64,000 bases of DNA from Guadua angustifolia (Eukaryota > Streptophyta > Magnoliopsida > Poales > Poaceae), in contig CM070511.1 in assembly GCA_036346375.1 (NCBI GenBank), forward strand, positions 10,044,001 to 10,108,000, given 5' to 3'. The notes beneath the pieces were generated by a model, which saw only the letters and a list, made by a program, of their open reading frames with translations, did no database searches and was not told the origin of the DNA. The position numbers and the translations under genes are program-made. Below are positions 10,927 through 22,099 of the stretch, in pieces. Within the stretch, counting starts at the first letter, position 1; the number at the start of each line of letters is the position of its first letter.

Positions 10927-12642
10927 CTAGGCCATGAACCTCCCAGCAAGGTCTCTAAAGGACTCGATGTAGTCGGCAGCCTCGCTCACCTCACATGTGA
11001 ATCCCTCATCCAGTATCGAGAGGTTCAGGCAAGGATGGTGGATCTTCACCAGGGCGAGCACTTGCGAAGTGGCAAGTTGAGCGGACAAGGTCATGTGCTC
11101 AAGCATCTCTGACTGCAGAGTGGAAAGTGCCGCATCCACTGTAGCCTTTTTGACCTTGACCACTTTCTTGCTCGCCTCTGCTTTCTCTTGACTGACCTTA
11201 GCCTTGAGCCACGTAGCATCGGCAATAGCTTTCTCTGCCTTTAGCTTCTTCGCCTCCCCCTTTTGCTTCTCAGCCTCAGCTTTTGCAACTTTCATATCTA
11301 CCCTGAGTGCCTCCAGTTTGGTGTCTTTCATCTTGACTATTTGCTGATTGGTAGCCAAGAGCTACTCAGTTCGCTGATGAGCTTGCTTGTAGAAAGCTTC
11401 AGCTTCGAGCAAGGTATCCACAACGCGCTGTGAAAAGAAGTCAAAAAGGCATCAAAAAATCAAGCAACGAATGGAGCAGATCACAGAGCAGAGTTATTCA
11501 TGGTCACGTACCTGAATCTAAGGCTTCATGACAGACCAATACTTTGGAGGCGCATGTGAAGTTGGAGGAGGTGGAGCCATTATTGTAGCAGGGGCTATCA
11601 GAGAGGAAGCTGTGATGATGGTGGCCACATCGAGAGACAATAAGGCCACCGCGGTGATGTTGTTGACAATGCCACTAGGCGCACCTTTTCTACAGGGAGA
11701 TTCTCTACCTAACACCTCCAGAAAAAGAAGAAAGAATCATGAAGAAGGAAAGGTGACTTACTTCGCCAGTCATCCGCTAAGGCGAAAGAGAACAAGAGTA
11801 TTATAAGTGCTTACTTTTAGGATTGTCTCTGGTGGCATCGTTGACTCCAAAGTAGTCCCAGACCAAGTGATCCCGGTACTTCAGCAGACTTGATCAGTGC
11901 GTGATGAAATATCTAGCAATATGCCACCCGGTCAGCCCGATTTTCCTTAGCTCCTCGATTTTCTGGATGTAATAAGCATCGCGGGAGGTCGAAGGAGGGG
12001 CTTTCATCCAAAGGTCAATCGAATTAGGGAGGAATGGTCGATAAGTTGGAGGGCAGTTCATGGTGTCTGGAGAGGTGATGTAAAACCACCATTTCTTCCT
12101 GTCCGATTGCTAGGAAGAGGTAGCAGTGACAAGGATATATGAGTTTGACACGCCGTCGTGGAGGTGGAAACCGGCACCTCTATAGTGTCATTTTTCATTG
12201 CTCTCTTCAAATTGTAGAAGTGGCAGAACAGATTGAGGTTGGGCTTGATGCCGCGAAAAGCCTCATAGAGATAGACAAACACACTGAGCATGGTAATCAA
12301 ATTGGGGCTCAGGTGGAAAAGTTGGATCTTGTAGAAGTCAAGAACTAAGAGCAAGAATAGAGAGAAGGGGAAAATTGAGTCCGCAATGAAAGAAGGCCTC
12401 AAAAACAATTGTCTCATCCTCATTTTGGGGGGTGGGATACAGCTCACCTAGTGACGGCCTCCAATGGAAGAACTTCCGAGGAGGAACGAAGCCATCCTTC
12501 GCTAATTTGACATTTGCCACATATTTTGGAGGGTCTCATCCTCAAAGACCACTTCGCCACTGCAGGAAGTGGGTGCGGCCATCTCAGGATTCTTCTCTGG
12601 CAATGGGGAAACTCCGCCACTGGCTGAAGGGCTAGACGCCAT
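10927..12642 (-). pseudogene. Tat antisense ORF 2 (aORF2), Transposase_28-type
   Basis: The likely start is the ATG at 12642 (MASSPSASGG). The conserved domain follows in two frames: FVPPRKFFHWRPSLGELYP and ETIVFEAFFHCGLNFPL (12520-12340), then LVLDFYKIQLFHLSPN and LYEAFRGIKPNLNLFCHFY (about 12360-12180). The C-terminal part at 11358-10927 is a Lys/Ala/Glu-rich coiled coil ending in a conserved-looking ESFRDLAGRFMA tail at the stop. Breaks between 11360 and 12060 prevent one continuous reading. Role unknown; same plan as aORF1. Confidence 0.7.
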
Positions 12643-12762
12643 TGAAAGATGGAGGACGAATTCTTTGAAGGTGGCGGTCCTAGGGTTTAAGGAGCACGAC
12701 AGAGGCTTTGAGAATAAGACTGGAGTCAAAAAGGATGGGAATGGTTACAGTTTTGGATCAGG

Positions 12763-12770
12763 AATTTATA
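12763..12770 (-). promoter_or_regulatory. TATA box for aORF2
   Basis: TATAAATT on the minus strand lies about 120 nt upstream of the proposed aORF2 start at 12642. Confidence 0.4.
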
Positions 12771-12924
12771 AGCCAAAACCCTTTTAGGCGAACGGTTCAC
12801 TCCCCGTGGCACGACGCCTCGATCAGCAAAAAAAGTGGAATGATGGCACTGCACTAATCTTGGCATTGCAAACAAGAGTAAAAAATGCTCAACTACCCAA
12901 CATTTAGATTTTCTAGATTTTTTC

Positions 12925-13150
12925 TAACTCTGCTCAGAGTTAAGTTGATAAATCAACATTGAGTAACTTGTAGTTACCATAAGGACTCGAAGTGGGCTGA
13001 TGGCAGGGCGCTCGACCTGGCAATATCTATAGTCGATACTTAACGATTCCTAATCTACTCAAATTGTTCAATCACAAGCCGGCAAGGTGTTACTCATCCA
13101 AGCCTGGGCTTGGCAGTAATCAACCAAGCGCTTGAATGGACCCTCCACTG
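12925..13150 (+). repeat. Tat 3' untranslated repeat block
   Basis: A second copy of the sequence found at 8528-8760. It ends directly at the polypurine tract, which shows that this block normally sits between the antisense ORF and the 3' LTR. Confidence 0.65.
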
Positions 13151-13169
13151 GGCAAAGTTCGGGGGCTAC
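13151..13169 (+). promoter_or_regulatory. Polypurine tract before Tat LTR
   Basis: GGCAAAGTTCGGGGGCTAC immediately precedes the TGTCG start of the LTR. This is the expected position of the plus-strand primer for reverse transcription. Confidence 0.65.
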
Positions 13170-13756
13170 TGTCGAATATCTAAACATGGGGTATGTGTGC
13201 ATGTAGAATATGCGAAGTGTATGTTCTAACGACAGATAGAAATTTCGGATATCACGGGCCCAATTCTATGGGATAAGATATGCATGAAAGAAGGTCATTC
13301 CATATTAGGAATGACTCAATCACTTTCTCATTACGAAGAAACCGACTTGGGTACGCCTGATATCTAGGGAAGTTTGGATATGCTGCGAAGATCACGCAAC
13401 GATGGACTCCTTATTGGTTACAATCCAGTGTCCCAAACGGACTACAACTCAACCTGAGACAGGGCTACCCCGACTATATAAAGCCGGGGATAGGTATCCT
13501 TAGGAGGGAGAAGAAAAAGGAGAGCTTTAGAAGACACAGAGCATCCAGGAGCTGACGGACCACGCTTCGTCAACCTCCAGCAATAGTTTGGCCATTGTCT
13601 AGATCCAATCTTCAATGTAACTAGGGCTAGACAGCTTGCTTTGTACTCCATACATCAATTCCATACATCATCTGCACAGGATGTAAGGTGTTACTCCATT
13701 TAGGGGCCCGAACCTGTATACATTGTTTGCCGCTATCTTTGTTTTTGACTCTAACA
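13170..13756 (+). repeat. Tat LTR (3' LTR), about 587 bp
   Basis: It starts TGTCGAATATC and ends CTCTAACA. A TATATAAA box lies at 13475-13482, and GGGGCCCGAACC near 13704 has a counterpart in the LTR at 7036-7360. Only one LTR of this copy is present. Confidence 0.65.
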
Positions 13757-13867
13757 CCCGAAGGTACCTGTGAACATAAGTCTATTGTCAATTTCTAACC
13801 TTCGAAAGTACAAATATATATCTCTTGAATGCTCCACAGATATAGCTGTTGGACATCTTAGCTAATT

Positions 13868-14655
13868 GTGTACTGTTATGTAGGAGGCCACGCAGCGCAA
13901 TCTCCAAGTGAGGCTTGCCAATGGCTTCATTCCCCTTCAAGCTATTTGGGGCTCACATATCCATCCAGTAAAGGGGCGTTGTTGCACGGTACCCTAGTAG
14001 CATCGGGTTTCACGAAGGAGAATGTGGACAGTGTATATGACATTTTTAAGGCTGTCATACTGCAGATGCCCCTAAACGACAAGATCATGACTCTAGAGGA
14101 TGCCATTGGCACACGCATCTAGTAGCCCAGTAGCGATATCTTCCTGGACACCCATCATCTAGCACAAGAATTAGCCACACTCTCGAAGTCACCTGTACTA
14201 CCAAAATCGCCTACTGCACCTCAGTAGGCCACCTAATCAGCTACCATGCCCCATGCATCACAGGCCTTTATGTGGGATTGTGCCTACTCGTCTCTCGTGA
14301 AGACTCCCTATAGTATAAAGCAAGACAAAGACAAATCAAAGCATATCACAAAGGCCCTCGACTATCCGATTGTCCCGTTAAATTGGACATACAAGTTAGG
14401 ACATACAAGTTAGGAGAGCCTTTAGTAATAGGATAGTGGCTAGAAAATCTTACTTTGGCTTGCACTAGATTGCATGATTGGTATATGAAACAAGCCAACA
14501 AGCCAGTGTCAGAATGTATAATGAGTATCACGGTCAGATTCAAGCACGAGCATCTATTCAACCAAGTCATTGGGGAGGTTCTTCGGGGTCAATTTCCCCG
14601 ACTTGTTCGATTTCTTCAACCTCGACGCCCTCGACACCACGCTCTTAAGATGCAA
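13868..14655 (+). pseudogene. CACTA-associated ORF remnant, exon group 1
   Basis: A decayed frame includes MPLNDKIMTLEDAIGTRI (about 14068-14121), a motif typical of the large second ORF of plant CACTA elements. After stops come RLHDWYMKQAN (about 14464-14498) and, in another frame, DLFDFFNLDALDTTLLRC (about 14599-14653). These motifs sit upstream of a Ulp1-like protease domain in related plant transposon proteins; no protease catalytic residues were found here. The role in transposition is uncertain. Confidence 0.55.
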
Positions 14656-14710
14656 AACATTGTAAGTGTGTGCAATCACAGTCTACATTCTTGTAATACC
14701 GATAAATGTC

Positions 14711-14764
14711 ATATATATATGTATATATATATATAAGAGTGTATATATATGTGTATATATATAT
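14711..14764. repeat. TA/TG microsatellite
   Basis: An alternating ATATATGTATATAT-type run lies in what would be an intron of the CACTA ORF. It creates false short ORFs on both strands. Confidence 0.8.
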
Positions 14765-14792
14765 GACTCCTTGCTTTTGCATATATTGATAC

Positions 14793-14960
14793 ATGATCCG
14801 TGAAGCGAAAAAGAACAAACAACAGGTGGGTTTCCTCGACCAACACATTGTCTCGAAGCAAACAATGGACGAAAATTTAAAAGTCATCCAGGAATACGTG
14901 TAACAAGCATTGGTGGCTCAAAAGATAAAGAGTACCTAATTTTTCAACACAACCTGGGGT
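14793..14960 (+). pseudogene. CACTA ORF remnant, later exon, copy 1
   Basis: The stretch reads VGFLDQHIVSKQTMDENLK, matching the VGFIDP-type motif that follows the DALD motif in CACTA-encoded Ulp1-like proteins. A donor-like GTAAGTGC follows at about 14958. A second copy lies at 16545-16640. Confidence 0.5.
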
Positions 14961-15659
14961 AAGTGCTGCACTACTTACTATACTTTGATTTGTACTATAC
15001 ACGCAACTCAAAGTTACATTGAATGACTATGGTGATATACCTCAGCAAGTTTCACTGGGTTCTAATTTTAATTCAACCAAAAAAATTGGGTTATGTACCA
15101 TGATTCATTACAGAGCAGCAGCAACGACTTGAATCCTATCGCAAAATTAGTCTATAGGTAATCACATCCTCCATAGATAACTCTCCTATAGGTTGTTTAA
15201 TCTGTGCCGACGTGCAGATCAGGCTATTCCACGTGCTGGCCAAAACGAACAACGAATCGATCGGCAACAAACTACCCAAAAAACAAGTGTGGCCCAAAAC
15301 TACCACATCCCACCATACTTAGACGAAAATGCATTGCTATTAACACATCATTGGTTACCTTTTAATCGCTATTACAAGTTTGGTAGTAATAAATCATGAA
15401 ATGCATTACATGTTCGGTAGTAATATGTATCCTATTTCAAAGTAAAAAAGTTGATATGTATATTAACAAGAATTTGTTCCACAAGACCTCCATAAAAAAG
15501 ACAGGAATCCCATAATATTCAAAAAAAAATTACCATCAGACTGTGTTCAACGTAACTTATGTTTGTTAGATTATGATTTTCTAATTAACTATCTCTGTCA
15601 CCCATTATTACTACAACAACTTATGTTTTTACTATGTTAGAAATAACTCATATACAAAG

Positions 15660-16432
15660 AAGTGAATGTGTTTACTAGTTGGTCACTGTAACGAGAACAC
15701 ATTTTCTACTTTGTACATGAATCTGTCTTTACTTTGTTTCAGCCATATTTTTTTATTGATAGCTCCGATTTGTGAATTAATTTTACTATTAGATTACTAA
15801 TGATGAGAGGAATATAATGATATAAGTCTATTAATAAACGTCGCGTAAATCAAATTTTACTACCAAATGAACATCAATTTACTATTGTATGAACATGAAT
15901 TTACTACTGAAAGGCATTACCACTAAAATCGGAATGTGGCCAACTAACTAATAAATGCGTTTACTAGTCTGTACATGAATTTGTTTTTCTTTCTTTTAGC
16001 CATAACTTTTATTCGCAACTCCGATTTACGAACAAATTTCACCAGTAGATTACTAACAATGAAAGGAACAATATGATATATGTCTCGCTACTAAATGTTG
16101 CATAAATCAAATTTTACTATGAAATGAACATCAATTTACTGCTGTATAAACATCAATTTACTATTGAAACACATTACAACTGAAATCACAACCGTGGTCA
16201 ACTAACTAATAAAAGCACATACTAGTTTGTACATGAATCTGTATTTTATTTCTTTTAGCCATAACTTTGTATCTACAGCTTCGATTGATGAATGAATTTC
16301 ACTAGTAGATTACTGAAGATGAGAGGGACAATATGATATAAGTCTCACTAATAAACATCACATAAATCAAATTTTACTACTAAATGAACATCAATTTACT
16401 GCTGTATGAACATCAATTTATTGTTGAAACCA
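15660..16432 (+). repeat. Three tandem units of about 240-290 bp
   Basis: The phrases TTTACTAGT...TGTACATGAAT, TTAGCCATA...CTCCGATT, TAGATTACTAA, ATAAATCAAATTTTACTA and GAACATCAATTTACT recur in order three times, starting near 15670, 15960 and 16220. No coding frame is kept. The array separates the two copies of the CACTA exon. Confidence 0.75.
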
Positions 16433-16499
16433 TTAATAGTTGGTTTCGGTGCGTTGAGTACAGGGCTCGGTCGATAGCTAGTGCGTAGACTACATGCAG

Positions 16500-16765
16500 C
16501 TATAGAATAGCTTGTATATATGGAACTCCTTGCTTTTGCATATATAGATACATGATCCATTAAGTGAAAAAGAAGAAACAACCGGTAGGTTTTCTTGACC
16601 CACACATAGTCTTGAAGCAAACAATGGATGAAAAATTTAAAAGTCTAATTGTAATTCAATCAAGAAAGAACCAGGTTATATACCTTGATTCCTTATAGAG
16701 CAGCAACCATGACTTGAATCCTATCATGAAATTACTCAATAGATAATCACGCTTATGTTGCTCCT
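16500..16765 (+). repeat. Duplicated CACTA exon with flank, copy 2
   Basis: The segment from CTCCTTGCTTTTGCATATAT onward repeats 14765-14910, with the motif VGFLDPHIVLKQTMDE. The segment ACTTGAATCCTATC repeats the sequence at about 15128. The CACTA element therefore contains a segmental duplication of one exon plus its downstream flank. Confidence 0.65.
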
Positions 16766-17454
16766 GGAATGGCCGAGGCTAACTTTTTTGTATCGTGTAG
16801 CTCATTCAAAGTGTACAAAGCTCACATGGAGGACCTTCTGGCATGGACAGGGTGAAGTTGAAGTATGATTTTAAGTTTTCGATACCTGCTACCACACAAT
16901 ACTCCTTTATCACACTCTGTAATAATGCCTTTGGAACTAACCAATTCTTTATTTGTAGTGCCACTAGCAGGAAAAGGGAAATAATCTATATAGCTTTTAT
17001 GTTTGCCACAACATGCAACTTCTCTCCGTATAAACAAGACAAATCAACTTACGATTGCGTTGCAACAGACCGATCTGATTGGAATTCGAAGACAACTCAG
17101 TTCCTTCTTGCTGAGTCATGTCATAAATCCAAATGGTGAGTTCCACTCTACCTAACTTGAGGAGTTGTGTTATTTCTGAATTACCACTTTGGTTACTTTA
17201 TTAAACTTGTGCTATGATTTTGTTAGTATATCTGAATTGATTTTTGAAATAGATGTGATTTGTGTGGTGTAATATGTAATCTGATTTGATTTCTGAAACG
17301 AATATGCTGTGGTATAGTGCTTGTGCTCTGATGAAATCTGAGTTGATTTCCAAAATGCATGCAATCTGTAATCTGCTTGTGATCTATCTCTGTAATCTGC
17401 TTGTCTCAGAGGGTATGGCTAGCATTTTTTAAGACTAGCCAATAAACAGAAAAT

Positions 17455-17803
17455 ATTTTATTAATAAAAAATACATATCAGAGACAGTCCCTAATTGGAA
17501 CCACCTCTGATAACCTAAACATCAGAGATGGTATATAATTGGAACCGTCTGTGATGTTAGGATACCACAGACGATTCTAATTAGGAATGGTCTCTAATAA
17601 CCTACACATCAGAGATGGTTTATAATTGGAACAAATATCATGGGTGGTTCTAATTAAAAACCATCTGTCATATCATAAATCATAAACGGTTTTGAAACAT
17701 CTGTGATGTGTCGTTACATCACTGACACATACTTACAGACGGTTTGAAGAACGTTTGTGATGACAGTTCTGATCCATCTGTCATGTTATAATGTGTTGTA
17801 GTG
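17455..17803 (+). repeat. CACTA subterminal repeats and right terminal inverted repeat
   Basis: Short motifs of the type ATCAGAGATGG and AATTGGAACC, and their inverted forms CCATCTGTCAT, recur at 20-60 bp spacing. The block ends in the terminal repeat GTTATAATGTGTTGTAGTG. Such motifs are the usual transposase-binding region of CACTA elements. Confidence 0.7.
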
Positions 17804-17806
17804 GTC

Positions 17807-18742
17807 CTACTAAGGACTGCTACAGACTTGTGCATCAGAGAGGAGTTTCCGAGTCATAGTCGAGTATGCATAAACTCATACGGTCACACACTTAATGAGC
17901 TACAATAAACTGGTTCAAATAGGATCCATCTGTGCCGGTTTTGCGCATTAATGGACCTAGCATAAGGCTTCACTAAGGGGGTTATTTATAAGGGGAGGCG
18001 TAGGTGTTTTTGCAAGGACATTGCACTATCTATTGAAACCCTAGTCATCACTTCGTTGAAGGTCTTACCGTGCACACTAGTGCTAGCACACGGGCATACA
18101 ACGTTTCACCCCTATATAAGGTATGTGAGGAATGTGAGGGGATGCTGAAGGGGACGATCAGCGGCCCAGGACGTTGGACTATTGACTATTTCTTGTTCTA
18201 CTACTTCAACATGAGCGATATTGAACGATTGACTACTTCCATTATTCTTTCGCTGCAATACATGTCTAGTGACAATGATGTATGATCTACGACTTACCTA
18301 GCTTTCTAACTTACAAGGTAGAATTTTTTTGTTATACTAGCTATTGTAGCGTACCAGTCCCTACCCATATATATACTCCGTACGATTTTATATACACGCA
18401 CACGGTCCACGCACACGTTATTTTATCCGACAGCGGTTTGTGCTCGACAGCAAGGTCGGACGCAGAAATAACAATGGAGCCATCTCGCCTGCAAGATTTG
18501 GATGGAGAGAGAATGCTACAGTAGTCAGTAGATAGCCGTTAAGTAGCTGCCTGTTTCTAGAGGAAGCATGCACTCAATTATTCAATTGCTTACGATTTCG
18601 AGAGCATGCACATGGCTGAATAAATAATTGACGAAGACACATGATTTGACGATCGATCTGGATCGACAAAACTGCGACAAACAGATACGCTATCGAATAA
18701 ATAAGATCACTATCTCGTACCTACTTTTCATGCTGTAATTTT
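17807..18742. other. No gene recognised
   Basis: Unassigned sequence between the CACTA end and the copia element. Two TATA-like boxes (TTATTTATAAG near 17971 and CCTATATAAG near 18111) hint at a decayed LTR or promoter. No ORF, terminal repeat or RNA gene is supported. Confidence 0.35.
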
Positions 18743-18900
18743 TGTCAGTATAATCACGTTGCATACATATTAGTTAGGCTTGTTTGCTTTCTGTTCTTCT
18801 ATCCTGCGTGATTTGCTCAAGGCCGTTTTGTTTAGCGCGTCTTTGCAGGAGCCCGCGTGAGTGTGTTCGCCGGGCTCCTAGTTTTTTCTATTGTCGTTGT

Positions 18901-19105
18901 TGAGGAACCTCGCTACCGAGTAGTCCGGGGTTCCCTGATAATACAATATATGTGGAGAATAGACAAAGAAAGATGAGACACAGAAATAGGGAGGAAGAGC
19001 GCTGCTTTATTAATTGATTTTTCGATACAATGGGGGACCCCTGCCTCCTATTTATAGCACTTGCCTAGGGTTTCGGCAGATGGGCCAAAGTGGGTCTTCG
19101 GCACG
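18901..19105 (-). repeat. 3' LTR of the nested element, truncated
   Basis: It matches the other LTR from TGAGGAACC to CAAAGTGGGTCTTCG, then diverges. The last 25 or so bases (GTGGGCC...CCTAACA) are missing, so the junction with the internal region was deleted on this side. Confidence 0.75.
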
Positions 19106-19739
19106 AATAAAATAAACTTCTTATTCATTCATGAGAAAATGCATGCTCTTCTAGAGCTTACAATCCATTATTCAAAAAGTAATTCAGTAATCAACTACTA
19201 TCTAAAAAAATGCAAACAATGCAATGTATACATTAAATGGAATCTGTAAAGTATGCATTGACTTCAGCCTCTATGTCATCGACAGAGGTTTTCTCTTCAT
19301 TTGCCAAAAGTTTGGCTGCTGCATCGATGTCAAGTGAAGACTGTGAGGCAAGTGGGGTGTCCACTTCCATGGCATCATTGTCGCCTACCTTGGCGAAATG
19401 CGCTTCTACTGGTGCATTGGCTTTGGCTTTCTTCTTGGCCTGATATGCTGATCACTCAGAGATTCCCAAGATATCTTCGACCAGCCCCCCCAAGTGCCAC
19501 ACCAAGCACGCCCGTTCTCGCTGTTCATATGGCTTAGCGTGCGACTTCTCCTTGTCATCCTGCTTCACTTGGGCTTTGGGCTTTCCTTGGCCTGATATCA
19601 CTCTTTTCCACCCTTGCCCTTCTTCCTGTGTATGGGCTTTTTCACCTTATAGTCATATGCTGACTTCATGCCAATGCCCTTCCGTGGTCATGAGACTAAG
19701 TTCTTGCGTAGAACATTGTCCCGTGATTCCGCAACTTGC

Positions 19740-20257
19740 ATAACATCAATCGCCGCTATACTCCTTGTATGCGCCCCGACGATAGTCAGGGGCACTCGAT
19801 AGCATTAGGGTGAAAAGTGGAGAGTCTTCTCAATCTTCTCCTCGTTAGTGATCTTCTTGCCACATAGAGAGAGATTGGTACAAATTCTGTACAAGGCAGA
19901 ATTGTACTCGACCGCTGTTTTGTAGTCCGCAAACCTCAAGCGAACCCAATCTTGCTATGCTTGAGGCAAGATGGTGTAATTGAGCTTCTCGAACCGCTTC
20001 TGAAGTGCAGTCCAAAGCTCAAGTGCACTCTCAGCCATGTATTCATTCTTTAATGTGGTTGAGAGGTGGTGCCTGAGGAAGTGTAGAGCTTGATCATTCT
20101 GCTCAGCGGTAGGTTGCGCATCCTTCGAGGATCCTAGGCCGATGGCAGCCCGGAGCTTCTTGCCCCCAAGGACGATCTTCACATTAGATGCCCAAGTGAG
20201 ATAGTTCTGACCATGCGGGGCCAGTTCTTCAATCTCACGGTTCACAATACCAGACAT
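19740..20257 (-). pseudogene. Copia gag (UBN2-type) of the nested element
   Basis: The minus-strand ATG at 20257 (MSGIVNREIEELAPHG) is preceded by an acceptor-like TGCAG. The protein continues through YLTWASNVKIVLGGKKL and ALELWTALQKRFEKL to a stop at 19955. The homologous frame reads on beyond it (VRLRFADYKTAVEYNSALY) to about 19800. This is the capsid-like region of copia gag. There is no zinc knuckle or pol. Confidence 0.7.
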
Positions 20258-20539
20258 CTGCATATTTACAAATTCCATCATTAGATTACTACGTGTAATC
20301 TGATAAAAGTAGTTGCAAAATTTATAAAGTGCAGAAATTAAATTCTCATGAATTTCCAATAAGCTAAATAGAAAGCAATACATGCAAAAAATCGTAAATA
20401 CAGAATAGAAGGCTAAAAACAGAACCAAATAATTTTCTAGAATTTTTTGGCAATTTTTCATAATTTTATGTTATTTTTAATCAATTTTTTGAATTTCTTA
20501 CTGGATTTCGAAAAAAGAAAAAAACAGAACCGAAAAAAT

Positions 20540-21530
20540 AAAAAAACGGCCAGGACGCACAACCCTTTAGGCCGCATGGCCCGCATGCACAAGAGGTCGG
20601 TAGCCCGATCGCAAGGCCCATTTGCCGCCTAGCCCGCACAGCCCGAACGGCCCACAGGCACAAATAAGCCGGCGCACTAGGGTTCCCCACCCGGTCGCAA
20701 ATCCATCTTCTTCTCGTGTAGCGTTCACACTAGCGCCGTCACGCTCGGCGACTACGCAGCGGCGGCGATTTATGGAGGGCTGTGCGCGGCTACGGGCGCG
20801 GGAGTGAGGCGACTGGCGACGCGTGCAAGCAGATTCACGGGCCGGCGCATTAGTGGTTAGCCTGCGGTGCACGAGCCGAAGCTCGGTGGCGTCGGCGCCT
20901 TCGAGGTCACCGGGAGGCGAACCGGTTGGTGGCGGCACTGCAGGCGCAGGAACCGAGCCGGCGACGGCGTCTTTGAGGCCACCGGGAGGCGAGTCGGGCG
21001 GCTTGCGCTGCGTGCGCGTAAGCCGAGGCGCGAGGTCGCGCGCTATTGTGCGTGGGAGCCGAAGTCACCTCGAAAGCGACGGCGCCGCGAAAGCGCGAGG
21101 CCGAGGCGATCCGGCGACGCTTCGAGGCGCTAACGGTGCGCGGACGAGGACCGGCGGTGGCACTTCCGAGGCGCGCCGGCGTCTTTGAGACGCCGGCCGT
21201 GGCGGGCCGAGTTCACGGCGAGCACACAAAACGAGGCGACCGACGCATCGACTTCGAGTCTGACCTGTACGGCGATGACCCGGCGATGGCAATGGCGGCT
21301 TCAGAAGTACCTTCGTGGTGGCCGATGGCCGACATTTGGCGCCGTGCTTTTTCCTTTTTTCATGTGTGTTGTAGCAATGCGAACAGGTAGCTTCGTGCTA
21401 CGCAAGATGTAAAAGAAACAGCGACAACAATTACAGATTGCAGCTTCGTGCCTCGTAGATGCATACGTAGGATTCTCCCTACATCTCACCTTTTTCAATT
21501 CTACGGCGGTAGAAGCTCACGCTGATAACG
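20540..21530. other. GC-rich internal segment of the nested element
   Basis: Between its 5' LTR and gag the nested element carries about 1 kb of GC-rich sequence (about 20540-21300) with many arginine/alanine-rich chance ORFs on both strands. It resembles the leader of a plant gene rather than retroelement sequence. No protein family was recognised, so capture of host sequence is possible but unproven. Confidence 0.35.
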
Positions 21531-21533
21531 TGT

Positions 21534-21755
21534 TGAGGAACCTCGCTACCGAGTAGTCCGGGGTTCCCCGACAATATAATATATGTGGAGAATAGACAAA
21601 GAAAGATGAGACACAGAAATAAGGAGGAAGAGCGCTGCTTTATTAAATGATTCTTCGATACAATGGGGGACCCCCTGCCTCCTATTTATAGCACTCGCCT
21701 AGGGTTTCGGCAGATGGGCCAAAGTGGGCCTTCGTGGGCCACCAGTTTCCTAACA
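21534..21755 (-). repeat. 5' LTR of the nested element, 222 bp
   Basis: Complete copy running from TGAGGAACC to CCTAACA on the plus strand. The TATA box (CTATAAATAGG on the minus strand) lies near 21686. Confidence 0.85.
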
Positions 21756-22061
21756 GTTGTATGTGTAGTGGCCGGGCTGAAGAAGCAGACGCTCTGGCGC
21801 GATTTAGCTGGGTTCAGGCGCAATTCAACCGGATCAAGCACATTATTTGCATCATGAGTTTGTAACTAATCTGGATTGATAATATATAGAGTCATAATAG
21901 AAAACATCATGATTAGTGCGACACAAAAACTATCTCTACACTGGTATTCTTCTCTGAAGTTCTGAAGTTCTATTCTGTTCAGTAGTTATGCCCCATTTTT
22001 GGTTGCTAGACGAGCTACAGAGTAGTGTGCGAGTGAGTTTTCATCTCTGAATTCCAACACT

Positions 22062-22072
22062 TGGTATCAGAG
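22062..22072 (+). promoter_or_regulatory. Primer-binding site of copia element
   Basis: TGGTATCAGAG, two bases after the LTR end, is complementary to the 3' end of plant initiator Met tRNA. Confidence 0.85.
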
Positions 22073-22099
22073 TAGTTTTTTTCATCAGTCCTAGCCACG

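Larger units (their letters stand above)
9832..13756 (+). mobile_element. Second Tat-lineage element, 3' portion only
   Basis: It consists of the PPT-like array, a spacer, an antisense ORF, Tat 3' repeats, a polypurine tract and one LTR. Sense gag-pol is absent. The left edge is the junction with the Tekay gag fragment. The 5 bases after the LTR are CCCGA, but no partner was found on the left, consistent with truncation. Confidence 0.7.
13757..17803 (+). mobile_element. CACTA (En/Spm) transposon, 3' part
   Basis: The right end is a CACTA terminus: on the minus strand it reads CACTACAACACATTATAAC from 17803. It is preceded by about 350 bp of subterminal repeats related to ATCAGAGATGG...AATTGGAAC. 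Remnant exons of a CACTA-associated protein lie at 13868-14960. The left TIR was not found. The element appears cut off at the Tat LTR end (13756). The 3 bases after the TIR are GTC, as expected in length for a CACTA duplication, but the partner is missing. Confidence 0.7.
18901..21755 (-). mobile_element. Small gag-only copia element, opposite strand, inside the 5' LTR
   Basis: The exact duplication GTTGT (18896-18900 and 21756-21760) flanks it. Near-identical LTR sequences start TGAGGAACCTCGC at 18901 and 21534. A CTATAAATAGG box on the minus strand in each LTR and a minus-strand gag show the orientation. RT and integrase are absent, so it needed proteins in trans. The minus-strand sequence after the upstream LTR reads CACGTTATCAGCGTGAGC, a primer-site candidate shared with the LTR at 40217. 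Confidence 0.85.
18743..22059 (+). repeat. Copia 5' LTR, split by insertion
   Basis: It starts TGTCAGTATAATCACG and ends GAATTCCAACA. After removing the 18901-21760 insertion the length is about 457 bp, matching the 455-bp 3' LTR. Confidence 0.9.

Noticed and set aside
14645..14887. Minus-strand ORFs rich in Tyr/Ile/Thr
   Set aside because: Produced by the TA/TG microsatellite.
20567..21390. Overlapping Arg/Ala-rich ORFs on both strands
   Set aside because: Typical of GC-rich sequence with few stop codons; six-frame openness and no conserved motif.
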